In this document: positions 45,467-54,495 of the stretch, in pieces
How the letters are laid out: the number at the start of each line of letters is the position of its first letter
How positions within the stretch are numbered: position 1 is the first letter of the stretch
From: Cupriavidus sp. EM10
Lineage (GTDB): Bacteria > Pseudomonadota > Gammaproteobacteria > Burkholderiales > Burkholderiaceae
NCBI RefSeq assembly: GCF_018729255.1
Contig: NZ_CP076060.1
Location: forward strand, 1,736,001 to 1,800,000
DNA: 64,000 nt
Reading direction: 5' to 3'
The notes under the pieces: model-generated
What the model was told of the DNA's origin: nothing
Database searches by the model: none
Seen by the model: only the letters and a program-made list of their open reading frames with translations
Translations under genes and position numbers: made by a program

Positions 45467-45901
45467 CTACGGCCGCAACAGATTGGCGCGGGCGCGTCGC
45501 AGGAATTCTACGAATTGCTCGGTTTCGGCGTCAGTAAAGCCGTCCAGCGCCTGACCGGTGACCACATCGCCGACGTGCTGGGCGGCATCCAGGGCCTGGT
45601 CGGCCTTTTCCGTCATGCGCACCATGCGTTCGCGGCGGTCGTCGGGGTTGGGGCTGCGCGCGATCCAGCCGCCCTCTTCCATGCGGTCGAGCAGCCGGCC
45701 GGCCGAAATAGGGGCCACTTCCATCAGATCCGCCAGCGCCGCCTGGTTCATTTCGCCGTGATGCGACAGGTAGGCCAGCGCGCGGTACTGGGCACGCGTG
45801 AGATCCAGCGTGGAGCGCGACAGGTCGTCGAACCGCTTGCCGGACAAACGGCCCACATCCGCCACGAGAAAGCCGAAGCGCTTTTCGAGATTCTTTTCCA
45901 T
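45467..45901 (-). CDS. MarR-family transcriptional regulator
   Basis: 144 residues from the ATG at 45901. The winged helix-turn-helix is typical (LTRAQYRALAYLSHHGEMNQAALADLMEVAPISAGRLLDRMEEGGWIARSPNPDDRRERMVRMTEKA), flanked by dimerisation helices. It is divergent from the FmdB-like gene, with 210 bases between the starts, and may control that gene or itself. No efflux pump or hydrolase target lies adjacent. Confidence 0.9.
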   Translation of the reverse strand: MEKNLEKRFGFLVADVGRLSGKRFDDLSRSTLDLTRAQYRALAYLSHHGEMNQAALADLMEVAPISAGRLLDRMEEGGWIARSPNPDDRRERMVRMTEKADQALDAAQHVGDVVTGQALDGFTDAETEQFVEFLRRARANLLRP

Positions 45902-46111
45902 GCGCGGGATTATAGGGAGTCGCGTGCTTCGGTTTGGTGTCGAAAACCCTGAATCGCGCCCTGAATCGCACAGGCGACGCGCACGGTGGGCGATCCCAGG
46001 CCCAGCCCGAAAACCCTGGGTTTGCGATAAGCTGGTGGCCAGCCCGGCCGCGCGCTGGTCTGAATCTGACCCCGAAACTGAACCCGAATCTGGCCCGTCC
46101 CTGGAGCGGCA

Positions 46112-46357
46112 ATGCCGACCTACGATTACCGTTGCCCAACCTGCGGCGACTTCTCCGAACTGCGCCCCATGGCCCGCCGCGACGATCCGGCCGTCTGCCC
46201 CGCGTGCGGCCAGAACGCCACGCGAGCCCTGGTGGCTGCCCCGGGACTGGCCGGCGGCAGCGCGGAAGGCGGCGGCGCTAGCCACGGCGGGTCATGCGCC
46301 TGCTGCGGCCCCGTGAAGTTGGCCGGGCGCGCGAGCGGGGGTGGGTGGAGCCGCTGA
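46112..46357 (+). CDS. FmdB-family zinc-ribbon protein
   Basis: 81 residues from the ATG at 46112, with GGAG at about 46101. The start MPTYDYRCPTCGDFSEL and the two CxxC pairs (Cys8/Cys11, Cys29/Cys32) are the FmdB putative regulatory zinc ribbon. A Gly-rich linker leads to CACCGP. Relatives often sit beside amidase or formamidase genes, but none is here. The last residues are unlike relatives I know and the 3' end overlaps an antitoxin fragment on the other strand, so the tail may be altered. Confidence 0.75.
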   Translation: MPTYDYRCPTCGDFSELRPMARRDDPAVCPACGQNATRALVAAPGLAGGSAEGGGASHGGSCACCGPVKLAGRASGGGWSR

Positions 46358-46463
46358 ACTTCGGAATGCGGCTTGGATGCTTGCGCAGCACGAGCTTTCC
46401 CGTACGTTCGGCGGCAAGTGCATCGAACCCGTCCCGCAATTCGGCAAAGATGTCGCGAGTCAT
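46278..46463 (-). pseudogene. Truncated HigA/NadS-type antitoxin remnant
   Basis: From the ATG at 46463 the first 29 residues (MTRDIFAELRDGFDALAAER, then TGKLVLRKH) match the start of XRE-type antitoxins of RelE-like pairs, which are normally about 95-105 residues. After LRKH the frame becomes Arg/Ser-rich (HPRSRARPTSRG) and the helix-turn-helix segment is gone. No toxin gene is found upstream on this strand. The remnant overlaps the 3' end of the FmdB gene, so a deletion or recombination probably joined the two. Confidence 0.5.
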
Positions 46464-46603
46464 ATTGGCTCCGCTTCCCTGGTGGCGATAGCAAATTCTA
46501 TGCGCCCATCCCATCACAAAACGTGTCCGGTTGTGCCCAAAAAGTTAAACGTTGTGTCCACGGTGCCAAGCCGAAATCAATCCCCCGATTAGGCAAAGCC
46601 AAT

Positions 46604-46618
46604 TGGGAACAATTCTCA
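46604..46618. promoter_or_regulatory. Fur-like box upstream of mntH
   Basis: TGGGAACAATTCTCA is an imperfect 7-1-7 inverted repeat close to the Fur-type core TGAGAATnATTCTCA. It lies 61 bases before the transporter start, as expected for metal repression. A dedicated Mn regulator site cannot be excluded. Confidence 0.45.
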
Positions 46619-46678
46619 ACAAAGTCCTAGAATGCAGCATGGGGTCTTCTCTGGCCCTCGTGATCAAGCCTCGACACC

Positions 46679-47973
46679 ATGCCGCCACCTATCGACACCG
46701 CTACCTTGCCCGCCGCGCAGCCGCCGCAGCGGTCGCGCCTTGTGTTCCTGGGCGCGGGTGCGCTTGTGGCCGTGGGGTACATGGACCCCGGCAACTGGGC
46801 CACGGCTATCGCGGGTGGGCCAAGTACGGCTACAGCCTGCTGATCGTCATTGCGCTGTCGAGCCTGGTGGCGATGCTGCTGCAGTGGATTGCCGCCCGCG
46901 TGGGCGTGGTGACGGGGCGCGATCTGGCCCAGCTGTGCCGTGAGCGGTTTCCCCGGCGCGTGACCATCGGCCTGTGGATCGCCAGCGAGATCGCCATCAT
47001 TGCCTGCGATGTGGCCGAGGTGGTCGGCAGCGCGGTGGCACTGCAGTTGCTGTTCCACGTCAAGCTCTGGGTGGGCGTGCTGATGGCGGCCGTAATCACG
47101 CTGGTCATGCTCGCCGTGCAGCGTTATGGCCAGCGCACCATGGAGGCCATGGTGGCCGGGCTGATCCTGCTGGTGGCGCTGTGTTTCGTGGCGCAGCTGG
47201 CGATGGCCCAGCCCGAGTGGGCGGCCGTGCTGGGCGGCATGGCGCCGTCCGCCGACCTGGTGCGCGATGCGGGCATGCTCTGGCTGGCGGCCGGCATCGT
47301 CGGTGCCACGGTGATGCCGCACAACCTCTATCTGCATTCGTCGCTGGTGCGCCGCTTCACGCCGCCGCCGGGCAGTCGCACGGCGCGGCGCCGGTCCTTC
47401 GCCGAGATCCTGCGGGGCATGAACCTCGATACGTTCGGATCGCTCGGCTTCGCCTTCCTGATCAATGCCGCCCTGCTGATCCTGGCCGCCTCGGTGTTCC
47501 ACGCCAACGGGCTGACCGATGTGGAAGACCTGGCCGATGCCCACCGCCTGCTGGCCCCGCTGCTGCACTCTGACCTGGCCAGCCTGCTGTTCGCCGTTGC
47601 GCTGCTGGCCTGCGGGCTCAATTCGACACTGACCGGCACGCTGGCCGGCCAGGCCGTCATGGAAGGATTTCTCGACCTGCGGATGTCGCGCATGCGCCGC
47701 GCGCTGCTGACACGCGCCGTGGCCATCGTGCCGGCGCTGGCCGCCGTCTGGGTGTTCGGCGAGCATGGGTCCGCCAGCCTGCTGGTGGCCAGCCAGGTCG
47801 TGCTCAGCCTGACCCTGCCTCTCGCAGTGGTGCCGCTGATCCTGTTTGGCGCCGACCGCCGCCTGATGGGCGCGTGGCGCGTACGCGGCGTGCCGCTGGC
47901 GCTGGCCGGCGCATCGGCCCTGGTCATCATCCTGCTCAATGTGGCGCTGCTGTGGCAGACGGCGCTGGGCTAG
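46679..47973 (+). CDS. mntH: Nramp-family Mn(II)/Fe(II) transporter (frame break near the start)
   Basis: About 431 residues from the ATG at 46679. The first helix contains [16 protein letters not shown], with the DPGN metal motif, and helix 6 contains [10 protein letters not shown], with the second metal motif. The frame breaks at the G run 46817-46819. One extra G gives [19 protein letters not shown] and continues to 47973. Eleven helices are expected. It is a proton-coupled importer of divalent metals in the inner membrane. No clear ribosome site precedes the ATG. A Fur-like box lies upstream. Confidence 0.9.
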
Positions 47974-47997
47974 GCCTGCCCTCCTCCGCTACTCGCC

Positions 47998-49599
47998 CTA
48001 CACCGTTTCCGTCTCGCCAACCTCGTCGCGCTCGTTGACCCAGATGCCGCGTCGCGCCAGGATGCTGGCCGGCGCGGCGGGCCGCTGGTACAGGTAGCCC
48101 TGCGCCCAGTCCACGCCGGCTTCGACGATCAGCGCGTGCTGCGCCTCGGTCTCTATCCCCTCGGCGATCACCACCAGATGAAAGTGATGCGCCATGCTGA
48201 CGATGCTGCGCAGCAGCGCCTGCGCGTTGGCGTCCACGTCCTGCGTGAACTGGCGGTCGATCTTCAGGTAGTCGAACGGGAAGCTCTTGATCAGGTCCAG
48301 GTTGCTGTTGCGGGTGCCGAAATCGTCCACGGCCAGGCGGATGCCGGCCTGGTGCAGCCGGTCGAACGCGTCGCGCGTGGCGCCGCTGTCCGCCAGCAGA
48401 TGGCGCTCCGTGATTTCCAGCACCAGCCCCGACCCGTCGGGCATGGCACGCTGCAGCGCGTCCAGGTCGCCCAGGAAGGTGCGCCGCCGCAGGCTCAGCG
48501 GCGCGGCGTTGACGGCCACGTGCAGCGGCGCCGACGGACCATAGCGGTTGATGTCCTCCACCACGCGGCGCAGCACGAAATGCGTGATGTCGTCGATCAG
48601 CGGCGTCGACTCCACCGTCTCGATATAGGAAGCCGGCGGAATGCTGCCCCAGCGCGGATGCTGCCAGCGCAGCAGCGCCTCGGCGCCCATCCACTGCCGC
48701 GAATGCACCTCGACGATCGGCTGGTACACCAGGTGGAATTCGCCGCGCTTCAGCGCCTGCCGCACGGCCTGCAGCAACAGCCGGCGCGGCGCGGCCACCA
48801 GCAGGAACACCGCCACGACCAGCAGCCCGGCCAGCAGGCCGATGGCGCCGTACAGCAGGTCGTACTTGCGGTGCATCGCCGCCACATAGTCGAATGACGC
48901 CACCACCTTGACCTGCATCGGCCACGGCCTGGACAGCGTGGCCACCCCACCGGCCACATCGACGGGCGCGGGCAGATATGTCCCATCGTGATAGATCGAC
49001 GCCTGGCCCACGGTCAGCACGACTTCCGACGCGCCGAAGCCAAGCCCATGCGACAGCGCATCGGTGACGTAGCGCCCCTCGATCAGCAGGAAGCTGCCCC
49101 GTTCCGGCTGCCCGGGCTGCGGCAGGAACATCGCCAGCGCCGGCGCGTACTGGCGGAACGGCGTGCCCTGCACCAGCATCAGCCGATGCGCCACTCCGGG
49201 ATGCGGGTCGGAGAAGTAGTAGCTCAGCGGCACGTTGACCGGGCCGCGGGTGCCGGAGCAATAGATCACCCCCCGGTCGACGATGGCCGCCGTACGGATG
49301 TAGGGAATGAAGCTGTGCGAGGTGGCCAGTGCCCGGTTGGCTTCCGGGCAGGGCTTTCCGGCCAGCGGCGCCACGTACTGGCGGCTTTCCGCCTCGACCG
49401 TTTCCGCCACGCGCTCCAGCGTCGCCACGATCTCGGCGCCAATGCTGGCCTCGCGCCGCGTGACCAGTGCATCGGCATGCTGCCTGCCCAGCCAGACCGC
49501 TACGCCGAGAAAAAGCAGGCAGGTGGATAGCCACCCCAGCAGCGCAAGCGGTGACACATGCCAGCCACCAAAGCGCTCCTGCCAGAAATTCGAAACCAC
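47998..49599 (-). CDS. CSS-motif EAL-domain c-di-GMP phosphodiesterase
   Basis: 533 residues from the ATG at 49599. Two membrane helices (about 20-38 and 248-270) enclose a periplasmic CSS domain with the motif YCSG and a partner Cys in AGKPCPEAN, a redox-sensing layout in this family. The cytoplasmic EAL domain keeps the catalytic set: EALLRW, the Asn in HVAVNAAPLSL, LEITERH, DDFGTRNSN, the Lys in FDYLKID and EGIETEAQ. It should hydrolyse c-di-GMP when the periplasmic disulphide state changes. The PilZ-type synthase at 12383 is a possible downstream target in the same cell, which is inference. Confidence 0.92.
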   Translation of the reverse strand: MVSNFWQERFGGWHVSPLALLGWLSTCLLFLGVAVWLGRQHADALVTRREASIGAEIVATLERVAETVEAESRQYVAPLAGKPCPEANRALATSHSFIPYIRTAAIVDRGVIYCSGTRGPVNVPLSYYFSDPHPGVAHRLMLVQGTPFRQYAPALAMFLPQPGQPERGSFLLIEGRYVTDALSHGLGFGASEVVLTVGQASIYHDGTYLPAPVDVAGGVATLSRPWPMQVKVVASFDYVAAMHRKYDLLYGAIGLLAGLLVVAVFLLVAAPRRLLLQAVRQALKRGEFHLVYQPIVEVHSRQWMGAEALLRWQHPRWGSIPPASYIETVESTPLIDDITHFVLRRVVEDINRYGPSAPLHVAVNAAPLSLRRRTFLGDLDALQRAMPDGSGLVLEITERHLLADSGATRDAFDRLHQAGIRLAVDDFGTRNSNLDLIKSFPFDYLKIDRQFTQDVDANAQALLRSIVSMAHHFHLVVIAEGIETEAQHALIVEAGVDWAQGYLYQRPAAPASILARRGIWVNERDEVGETETV

Positions 49600-49711
49600 A
49601 GTCCCCTCGTTGTCGTCTTGTGCCCGATGCTGCCGATTGTGAATCGGACGGGCGTGTGAATGCTGTCGGCGGCGCGCCTACACGGAGGATGGGACCACGG
49701 CATTGTGCCGG

Positions 49712-50553
49712 CTAGACCACCGGCTCGAGCCTGCGGTACTGGTTGTAGTGCCGGATGGCCCGATGCGGGTCGCCGAGCGCTTCGTGCAGTCGCGCGGCGT
49801 TGTAATGGGCGTCGGCAAAGTCGGGGGCCAGTTCGATGCACGCGTGATAGCTTTTCAGGGCCTCACGCTTCGAACCGGCATCCTCCAGTGCGACGCCAAG
49901 ATTGAAATGGATTAACGGTTGATACGGCAGATAACTTAGCGCCGAGCGGTATGCGGCGGTCGCTTCGGCCAGCCGGCCCTGGTCGCACAGCAGGCATCCC
50001 AGGTTGAGCCAGGCGTCAAGGTAATCGGGCGCCTGCGCCAGCGCGTGTCGATACGCGGCTTCGGCGTCACCCGGGGCCGTATGTTCCAGCGCCACGCCCC
50101 GATCGAACCAGTCGGCCGGACCGATTTCGTCGCGGCCCGGCGGCGGGTCCGGCCGTGTGGCCCGGCGGCGCATCTGCACGACTTCGGCGCCAGGCGGCAA
50201 GCTGTCGGCATCGTCGAGGTCCAGCACGAACTGGCCCGAATCCACATGCCAGCGCCCGCGCCGATCCTGCACGGCCACGTCGCCGCCCACGGCCGTCACG
50301 CGCAATCCGGTGGGCGGCCGGCCTTCTTCCAGCCCCTGCAACCGGCGCAGCGACCGGGTGACGTGCCGCGTCGGCACGCCGGCCTCACGCAGCGATTGCG
50401 CGGTGCGCAGCAGCACCACGTCCTGGAAGCTGAAGCGATACTCGCGCCGGTCGCCGCGTCTGGGGAGATCACGCCGGCGGTCATCAACGCCGTGATGACG
50501 CTGCGCGATATGCCCAGCAGGGCTTGCACGTCGCGCATCGAATAGGCTTGCAT
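49712..50553 (-). CDS. MerR-like HTH plus TPR protein (frame break)
   Basis: About 280 residues from the ATG at 50553 after repair. The N-terminus is a MerR-type helix-turn-helix (MQAYSMRDVQALLGISRSVI). The run of four Gs at 50462-50465 breaks the frame. Five give VISPRRGDRREYRFSFQDVV and continue to QSLREAGVPTRHVTRSLRRLQ. A linker leads to about four tetratricopeptide repeats (DWFDRGVALEHT, AWLNLGCLLCDQGRLAEATAAYRSAL, IHFNLGVALEDAGSKREALKSY, AHYNAARLHEALGDPHRAIRHY). It starts 16 bases downstream of the Ku gene's stop, on the same strand, and is probably cotranscribed with it. Confidence 0.8.
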
Positions 50554-50569
50554 CGCGGCCCCGGGCGCC

Positions 50570-51493
50570 CTACTTGCGCGCCGCGCGCTTCGGCGCCTCG
50601 GCCGGGGCCGCCGTGGCCCGCCGCGCGGTCTTGCGTGCCGGGGGTGCCGCGGCTTCAGGCGCGGCAGCCTTGACCGCGGCCGCCTTGCCGGCGGACTTGG
50701 CCGCCGGCTGGCGCTTGTTGTTGCCGATGCTCTTGCGCAGCGCTTCCATCAGGTCGATCACCTCGCCACCCGCGGGCGCCGGCGTCTCGGCCGCCACCGT
50801 GATCTTCTTGCCGGCGATCTTCTTGTCGATCTGTTCCAGGATGCGCTGCTTTTCCTCGTCCACATAGGCGGTGGCGTCGTAGCCGTCCACGGCGTTCTGC
50901 TCGATCAGCTGTTGCGCCAGCTTCAGCTCGGCCGGCGCCACGTCGGCGCGTTCGACGTGCAGGTCGGCCATGTCGCGCACCTCGTCGGCATACAGCAACT
51001 GCTGCAGGATCAGGCCGTCGGCCCCGACGCGGATCTGCACCATGTACTGCTTGCCCTTCCAGGCCCACTTGGCCAGCGCACACGTGCCGGTTTCGCGCAT
51101 CGCCTCGGCCAGCAGGTTGTAGGGCTTGCCGCCGCGCTTGTCCGGGCCCAGGTAGTAGGCCTTGTCGTAGTAGATCGGATCGATGGCGCCCACCGGCATG
51201 AACGACACGATGTCGATGGTCTGCTCGGCCGCGTCCTCCAGCGCCTTCAGCTCTTCAGGCGTAAAGGTCACATAGCGGTCCTTCTCGAATTCGTAGCCCT
51301 TGACCATGTCGGCGCGGTCCACCACCACGTCTTCCTTCAGGCAGATGTACTGCTGCCGCAGCCGCGATCCGCAGCCCTTGTGCAGCAGGTTGAAGCTGAT
51401 GCCCGACTTGCTTTCGGTGGCCGAGTAGACCTTGACGGGGATCGAGACCAGCCCGAAGCTGATCGACAGCGAAGCAATGGAACGTGCGGCCAT
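50570..51493 (-). CDS. ku: Ku protein, non-homologous end joining
   Basis: 307 residues from the ATG at 51493 with GGAGG upstream. The Ku core opens with ARSIASLSISFGLVSIPVKVYSATES and includes FNLLHKGCGSRLRQQYICLKED, EPVGAID-like IVSFMPVGAIDPIYYDKAYYL and ILQQLLYADEV. A basic Lys/Ala/Pro tail (AAKSAGKAAAVKAAAPEAAAP) follows, as in many bacterial Ku proteins, where it aids DNA binding and LigD contact. The ring-shaped dimer binds broken ends. No ligD is in the window. The MerR-TPR gene lies just downstream. Confidence 0.93.
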   Translation of the reverse strand: MAARSIASLSISFGLVSIPVKVYSATESKSGISFNLLHKGCGSRLRQQYICLKEDVVVDRADMVKGYEFEKDRYVTFTPEELKALEDAAEQTIDIVSFMPVGAIDPIYYDKAYYLGPDKRGGKPYNLLAEAMRETGTCALAKWAWKGKQYMVQIRVGADGLILQQLLYADEVRDMADLHVERADVAPAELKLAQQLIEQNAVDGYDATAYVDEEKQRILEQIDKKIAGKKITVAAETPAPAGGEVIDLMEALRKSIGNNKRQPAAKSAGKAAAVKAAAPEAAAPPARKTARRATAAPAEAPKRAARK

Positions 51494-51588
51494 GGCGACA
51501 TCCTCCCGCGAGAAGGAACAGGTCATCGTCCAGCCAGTCTAGTCCGCGAGACATGGGGGCCGCCAGTGAGCGCGAACGATGTGCGCTG

Positions 51589-52542
51589 TCAGACGCGTCC
51601 TACGCGCGCGCTGCGCAACGCCCGATGCTGGCGCCGATACGCGCCCGGGCCCACGCCGAAATGCTGGGTAAAGACCCGGCCGAAGGCGGCCTGCGATGCG
51701 TACCCGCATTGCTCGGCCACCGCGGCGGCGGATAGTCCGTCCCGCCGCAGCAGCCGCGCCGCCCGCTCCATGCGCAGCGTGGTCACCAGTTCCAGCGGCG
51801 TGATGCCAAGCTGGGCGAAGCGCCGCGCCAGCGTGGCGCGCGACACGTTGCAGACTTCGGCCAGGCTGTCGACGGTCCATGGCTTTTCCGGGTGTCGCAC
51901 TACGGCATCCACGGCGGCGGCCATGCGCGCATCGGCCATCAGCGCCATCACGCCGTGCGACACCGCGCCCTGCGCGATCAGCGTGCGCAGTAGCACCGTG
52001 AACAGCGCGGTCGACAGGTCGGCGATGATCGCCGCGCTGCCCGGCCCTGGCGCGTCGGCCTCCACATGCATCATGCCGATCAGGCCGCGCAGCCAGCGCA
52101 GGCCGGCGTCGGCGTTGCCTCCCGTGTTGACGCACAGCATCTCGGGCAGTGCGCGCAGCAGCACGGCGGCCGAACTGCCCAGCACGAAGGTGCCGCAGAG
52201 GATGTCGAGCGGTTTCTCCGCCCCGGGAACGATGATCTCGGTCACCACGCCGTTGAAATGGCGCGTTTCCGGATTGGCATCGGCCGCACGCGTCCGGCCG
52301 CCATGCACCCCCGACAACGTATGCGCCGCCCCGTGCGGAAACAGCAGCACATCGCCGGCCGCCACGCGCACGGGGTCGGCGCCCAGCGAGACATCGGCCT
52401 GGCCATCGAGGATGGCGTGATACGGCACGTGCCCCGGCGCCGCCTGCGCGTTGTGGGAAGACCAGGCACCGGCCACCCGGCAATGCAGGTCGACGGTGCC
52501 TGAAGGCGCCAGCAGGCGCACCAGTTCGCTAAGGCTGTCCAT
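51589..52542 (-). CDS. AraC-family transcriptional regulator (cupin_6 type)
   Basis: 317 residues from the ATG at 52542; the frame extends to 52704, but that part has no family features. The N-terminal cupin-like ligand domain (SSHNAQAAPGHVPYHAILDGQADV, GDVLLFPHGAAHTL) and the C-terminal pair of helix-turn-helices (WTVDSLAEVCNVSRATLARRFAQLGITPLEL, LSAAAVAEQCGYASQAAFGRVF) are clear. It is divergent from a carboxymuconolactone-decarboxylase-type gene (173 bases apart), a common pairing, so that gene is the likely target. Confidence 0.92.
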   Translation of the reverse strand: MDSLSELVRLLAPSGTVDLHCRVAGAWSSHNAQAAPGHVPYHAILDGQADVSLGADPVRVAAGDVLLFPHGAAHTLSGVHGGRTRAADANPETRHFNGVVTEIIVPGAEKPLDILCGTFVLGSSAAVLLRALPEMLCVNTGGNADAGLRWLRGLIGMMHVEADAPGPGSAAIIADLSTALFTVLLRTLIAQGAVSHGVMALMADARMAAAVDAVVRHPEKPWTVDSLAEVCNVSRATLARRFAQLGITPLELVTTLRMERAARLLRRDGLSAAAVAEQCGYASQAAFGRVFTQHFGVGPGAYRRQHRALRSARVGRV

Positions 52543-52715
52543 GGAGGATGTCCGGGCGTGAGACGATCGAGCAAAAAGTTGAGTGGATTCTAATCCATCC
52601 GGATCTCGGCCGCGCCTACTATTGAGTCCAAGGCAGCGCTGCAACACAGCCCGGAACACAAAGCCGGATGCGGCGCCCGACACTGACCTTTCACCGGAAA
52701 ACAAGGAGCCACACC

Positions 52716-53258
52716 ATGACCACCCGCCTGCACACCATCGCCGCCCAGGACGCCACGGGCCAGACCGCCGAACTGTTCGGCGCCATCCGCAAGGCCGTCG
52801 GCAAGGTGCCGAACGCCTACGCCACCATAGGCAGCAATGCCCCGGCCGTGCTGGCCCAGGCGCTGCAGACCAACGCCGTGCTGAAGGACGGCAGCCTGTC
52901 GGCCAAGGAGCTGGAAGCGATCAACCTGTCGGTCAGCGAGCACAGCGGTTGTGACTACTGTGTGGCCGCCCATACGCTGACGGGCACCAGGCTGGCCGGC
53001 TTCAGCGTCGAGCAGACGCAGCAGCTGCGCCGTGGCAGCTTCCCGGAAGACGCCAGGATCGACGCGCTGACGCGCTTCGCCGTGGAACTGGTGGGCACCC
53101 GCGGCACCGTGCCGGCCGCCAGCGTCGAGGCCGTGCGGGCCGCCGGCTACAGCGATGCGCAGATCGTGGAAGCCATCCAGGCCATCAGCGCGATCCTGTT
53201 CACCAACATGATCAACCGCGTCAACGACACCACGCTGGACTTCCCGGCCGTGGCCTGA
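52716..53258 (+). CDS. Carboxymuconolactone decarboxylase/AhpD-family protein
   Basis: 180 residues from the ATG at 52716, with AAGGAG upstream. The alkylhydroperoxidase core motif is complete: Glu75, Cys79, Cys82 and His86 in SEHSGCDYCVAAH, which supports a redox (peroxidase-like) activity over a decarboxylase. The rest is the all-helical AhpD fold (EIVEAIQ-type IVEAIQAISAILFTNMINRVND). It is divergent from an AraC regulator. The ECF41 sigma factor at 29891 belongs to a group that often controls such genes, but it lies 22 kb away. Confidence 0.9.
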   Translation: MTTRLHTIAAQDATGQTAELFGAIRKAVGKVPNAYATIGSNAPAVLAQALQTNAVLKDGSLSAKELEAINLSVSEHSGCDYCVAAHTLTGTRLAGFSVEQTQQLRRGSFPEDARIDALTRFAVELVGTRGTVPAASVEAVRAAGYSDAQIVEAIQAISAILFTNMINRVNDTTLDFPAVA

Positions 53259-53287
53259 GCGGCAACAGATGGACGGGGCGGTGGCGC

Positions 53288-54495
53288 CTAGTGCCAGGCG
53301 CTGCCCACCTGGATATAGAACGCGTTCTGACCCTTGCTGTGGGCTACGTCGATGCCCATCGACAGGCCCAGCTTGCGCGCGATCATGTAGCGGAAGCCGC
53401 CGCCGACGCTGAACACGGTGGCAGCTTCCGAGAAATCGTTCCAGCGGCCATAGGCCTTCCCGGTGCCCGTAAACGCCAGCAGCGACCACCGCGGCGTCAC
53501 GTCCCAGCGCAACTCGGCCTCGGCGGCCAGCGCGTTGCGGTCCTGGTAACGGCCCTTCTGCACGCCGCGCAGGTCCACATAGGGCTGCGCGTAGAACGGC
53601 ACGTCTCCCGACGAGAACCTGGTATCGGCCCGCAGGCCCAGGATCCATGTGCGCGACAGCGGCAGCCAGGTGAAACCGCGCGCATTGAACATGTTGAAGC
53701 TCTGCGTGCTGCCCAGGCCGCCACGCGCGAACTGGGCCTCGATTTCGGCGTAGCTGCCCTTGTTCGGATAGAAAATGTTGTCGCGCGAATCGTAATCGAT
53801 GACCAGCCCGCCCTTGCCGATGCGCTGGCTCTTGTCCACCGGCCCCACTTCATTGGCCGAAGCGCCAAACTTGAAGGTGGCCGTGGTGTCCGCGTACACG
53901 TAGCGCGGCCCGATATACCAATGCGAATCGGCCACGCGGAACAGCAGTTGCTGCACCAGCATGAAACCGTCCAGCGAATAGGCACGCGGCTGGTTCTGCA
54001 CGCCAAAATACTCGAGGTTGGCATTGACCTTGCCGATCGCCCCGAGATAGCGGATGCGGTCGCCGCCCCAGGTATGGAAGTGCGCGGCGCCGGCCGCCCA
54101 GGTGCCGTTTTCGGTATAGGCGCCACCCACGACGGTGATATTGGGCGGCGCCGGCCCTTGCCCGATGCCCTGGCCTCCTCGGCCGCTTCGGCCATCGACT
54201 GCGAGAAGAACGCCAGCGCCAGCCCGAAGCCATAGCCCACCGCCGGTTCGGTAATAATCGCCGGCACCGGCAGCGCGCCCTTGTGGTGGAGCAGGAAATC
54301 GCTCATGTCCAGCATGCCGTCTTCAGGATCGAACAGCGACAGCCTCGGTTTCGACGCCGGCGCGGTGCCTGAGGACGCTGGAGCCGGCGCCGCGCCATCG
54401 ACCGGCCCGGGCTCGGGCTCGGCACGCACGGGCGCCGGCGCGCAGCCCAGCCACACCGATGCCATGAGCGCCAGCACTGCACAGGCGCGTTTCAT
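53288..54495 (-). CDS. BamA/TamA-family (D15-type) outer-membrane beta-barrel protein (frame break)
   Basis: About 402 residues from the ATG at 54495 after repair. A signal peptide (LALMASVWLGCAPAPVRAE) and a proline-rich linker are followed by LPVPAIITEPAVGYGFGLALAFF, then a surface-antigen barrel with alternating aromatic strands (RIRYLGAIGKVNANLEYFG, GKGGLVIDYDSRDNIFYPNKGSYAEIEAQF) and a C-terminal FYIQVGSAWH. The frame breaks near 54153-54157. One extra base gives SGKGPAPPNITVVGGAYTENG. There are no POTRA domains, so this is a short barrel of the D15 superfamily and not BamA itself. Its role is unknown. Confidence 0.78.
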
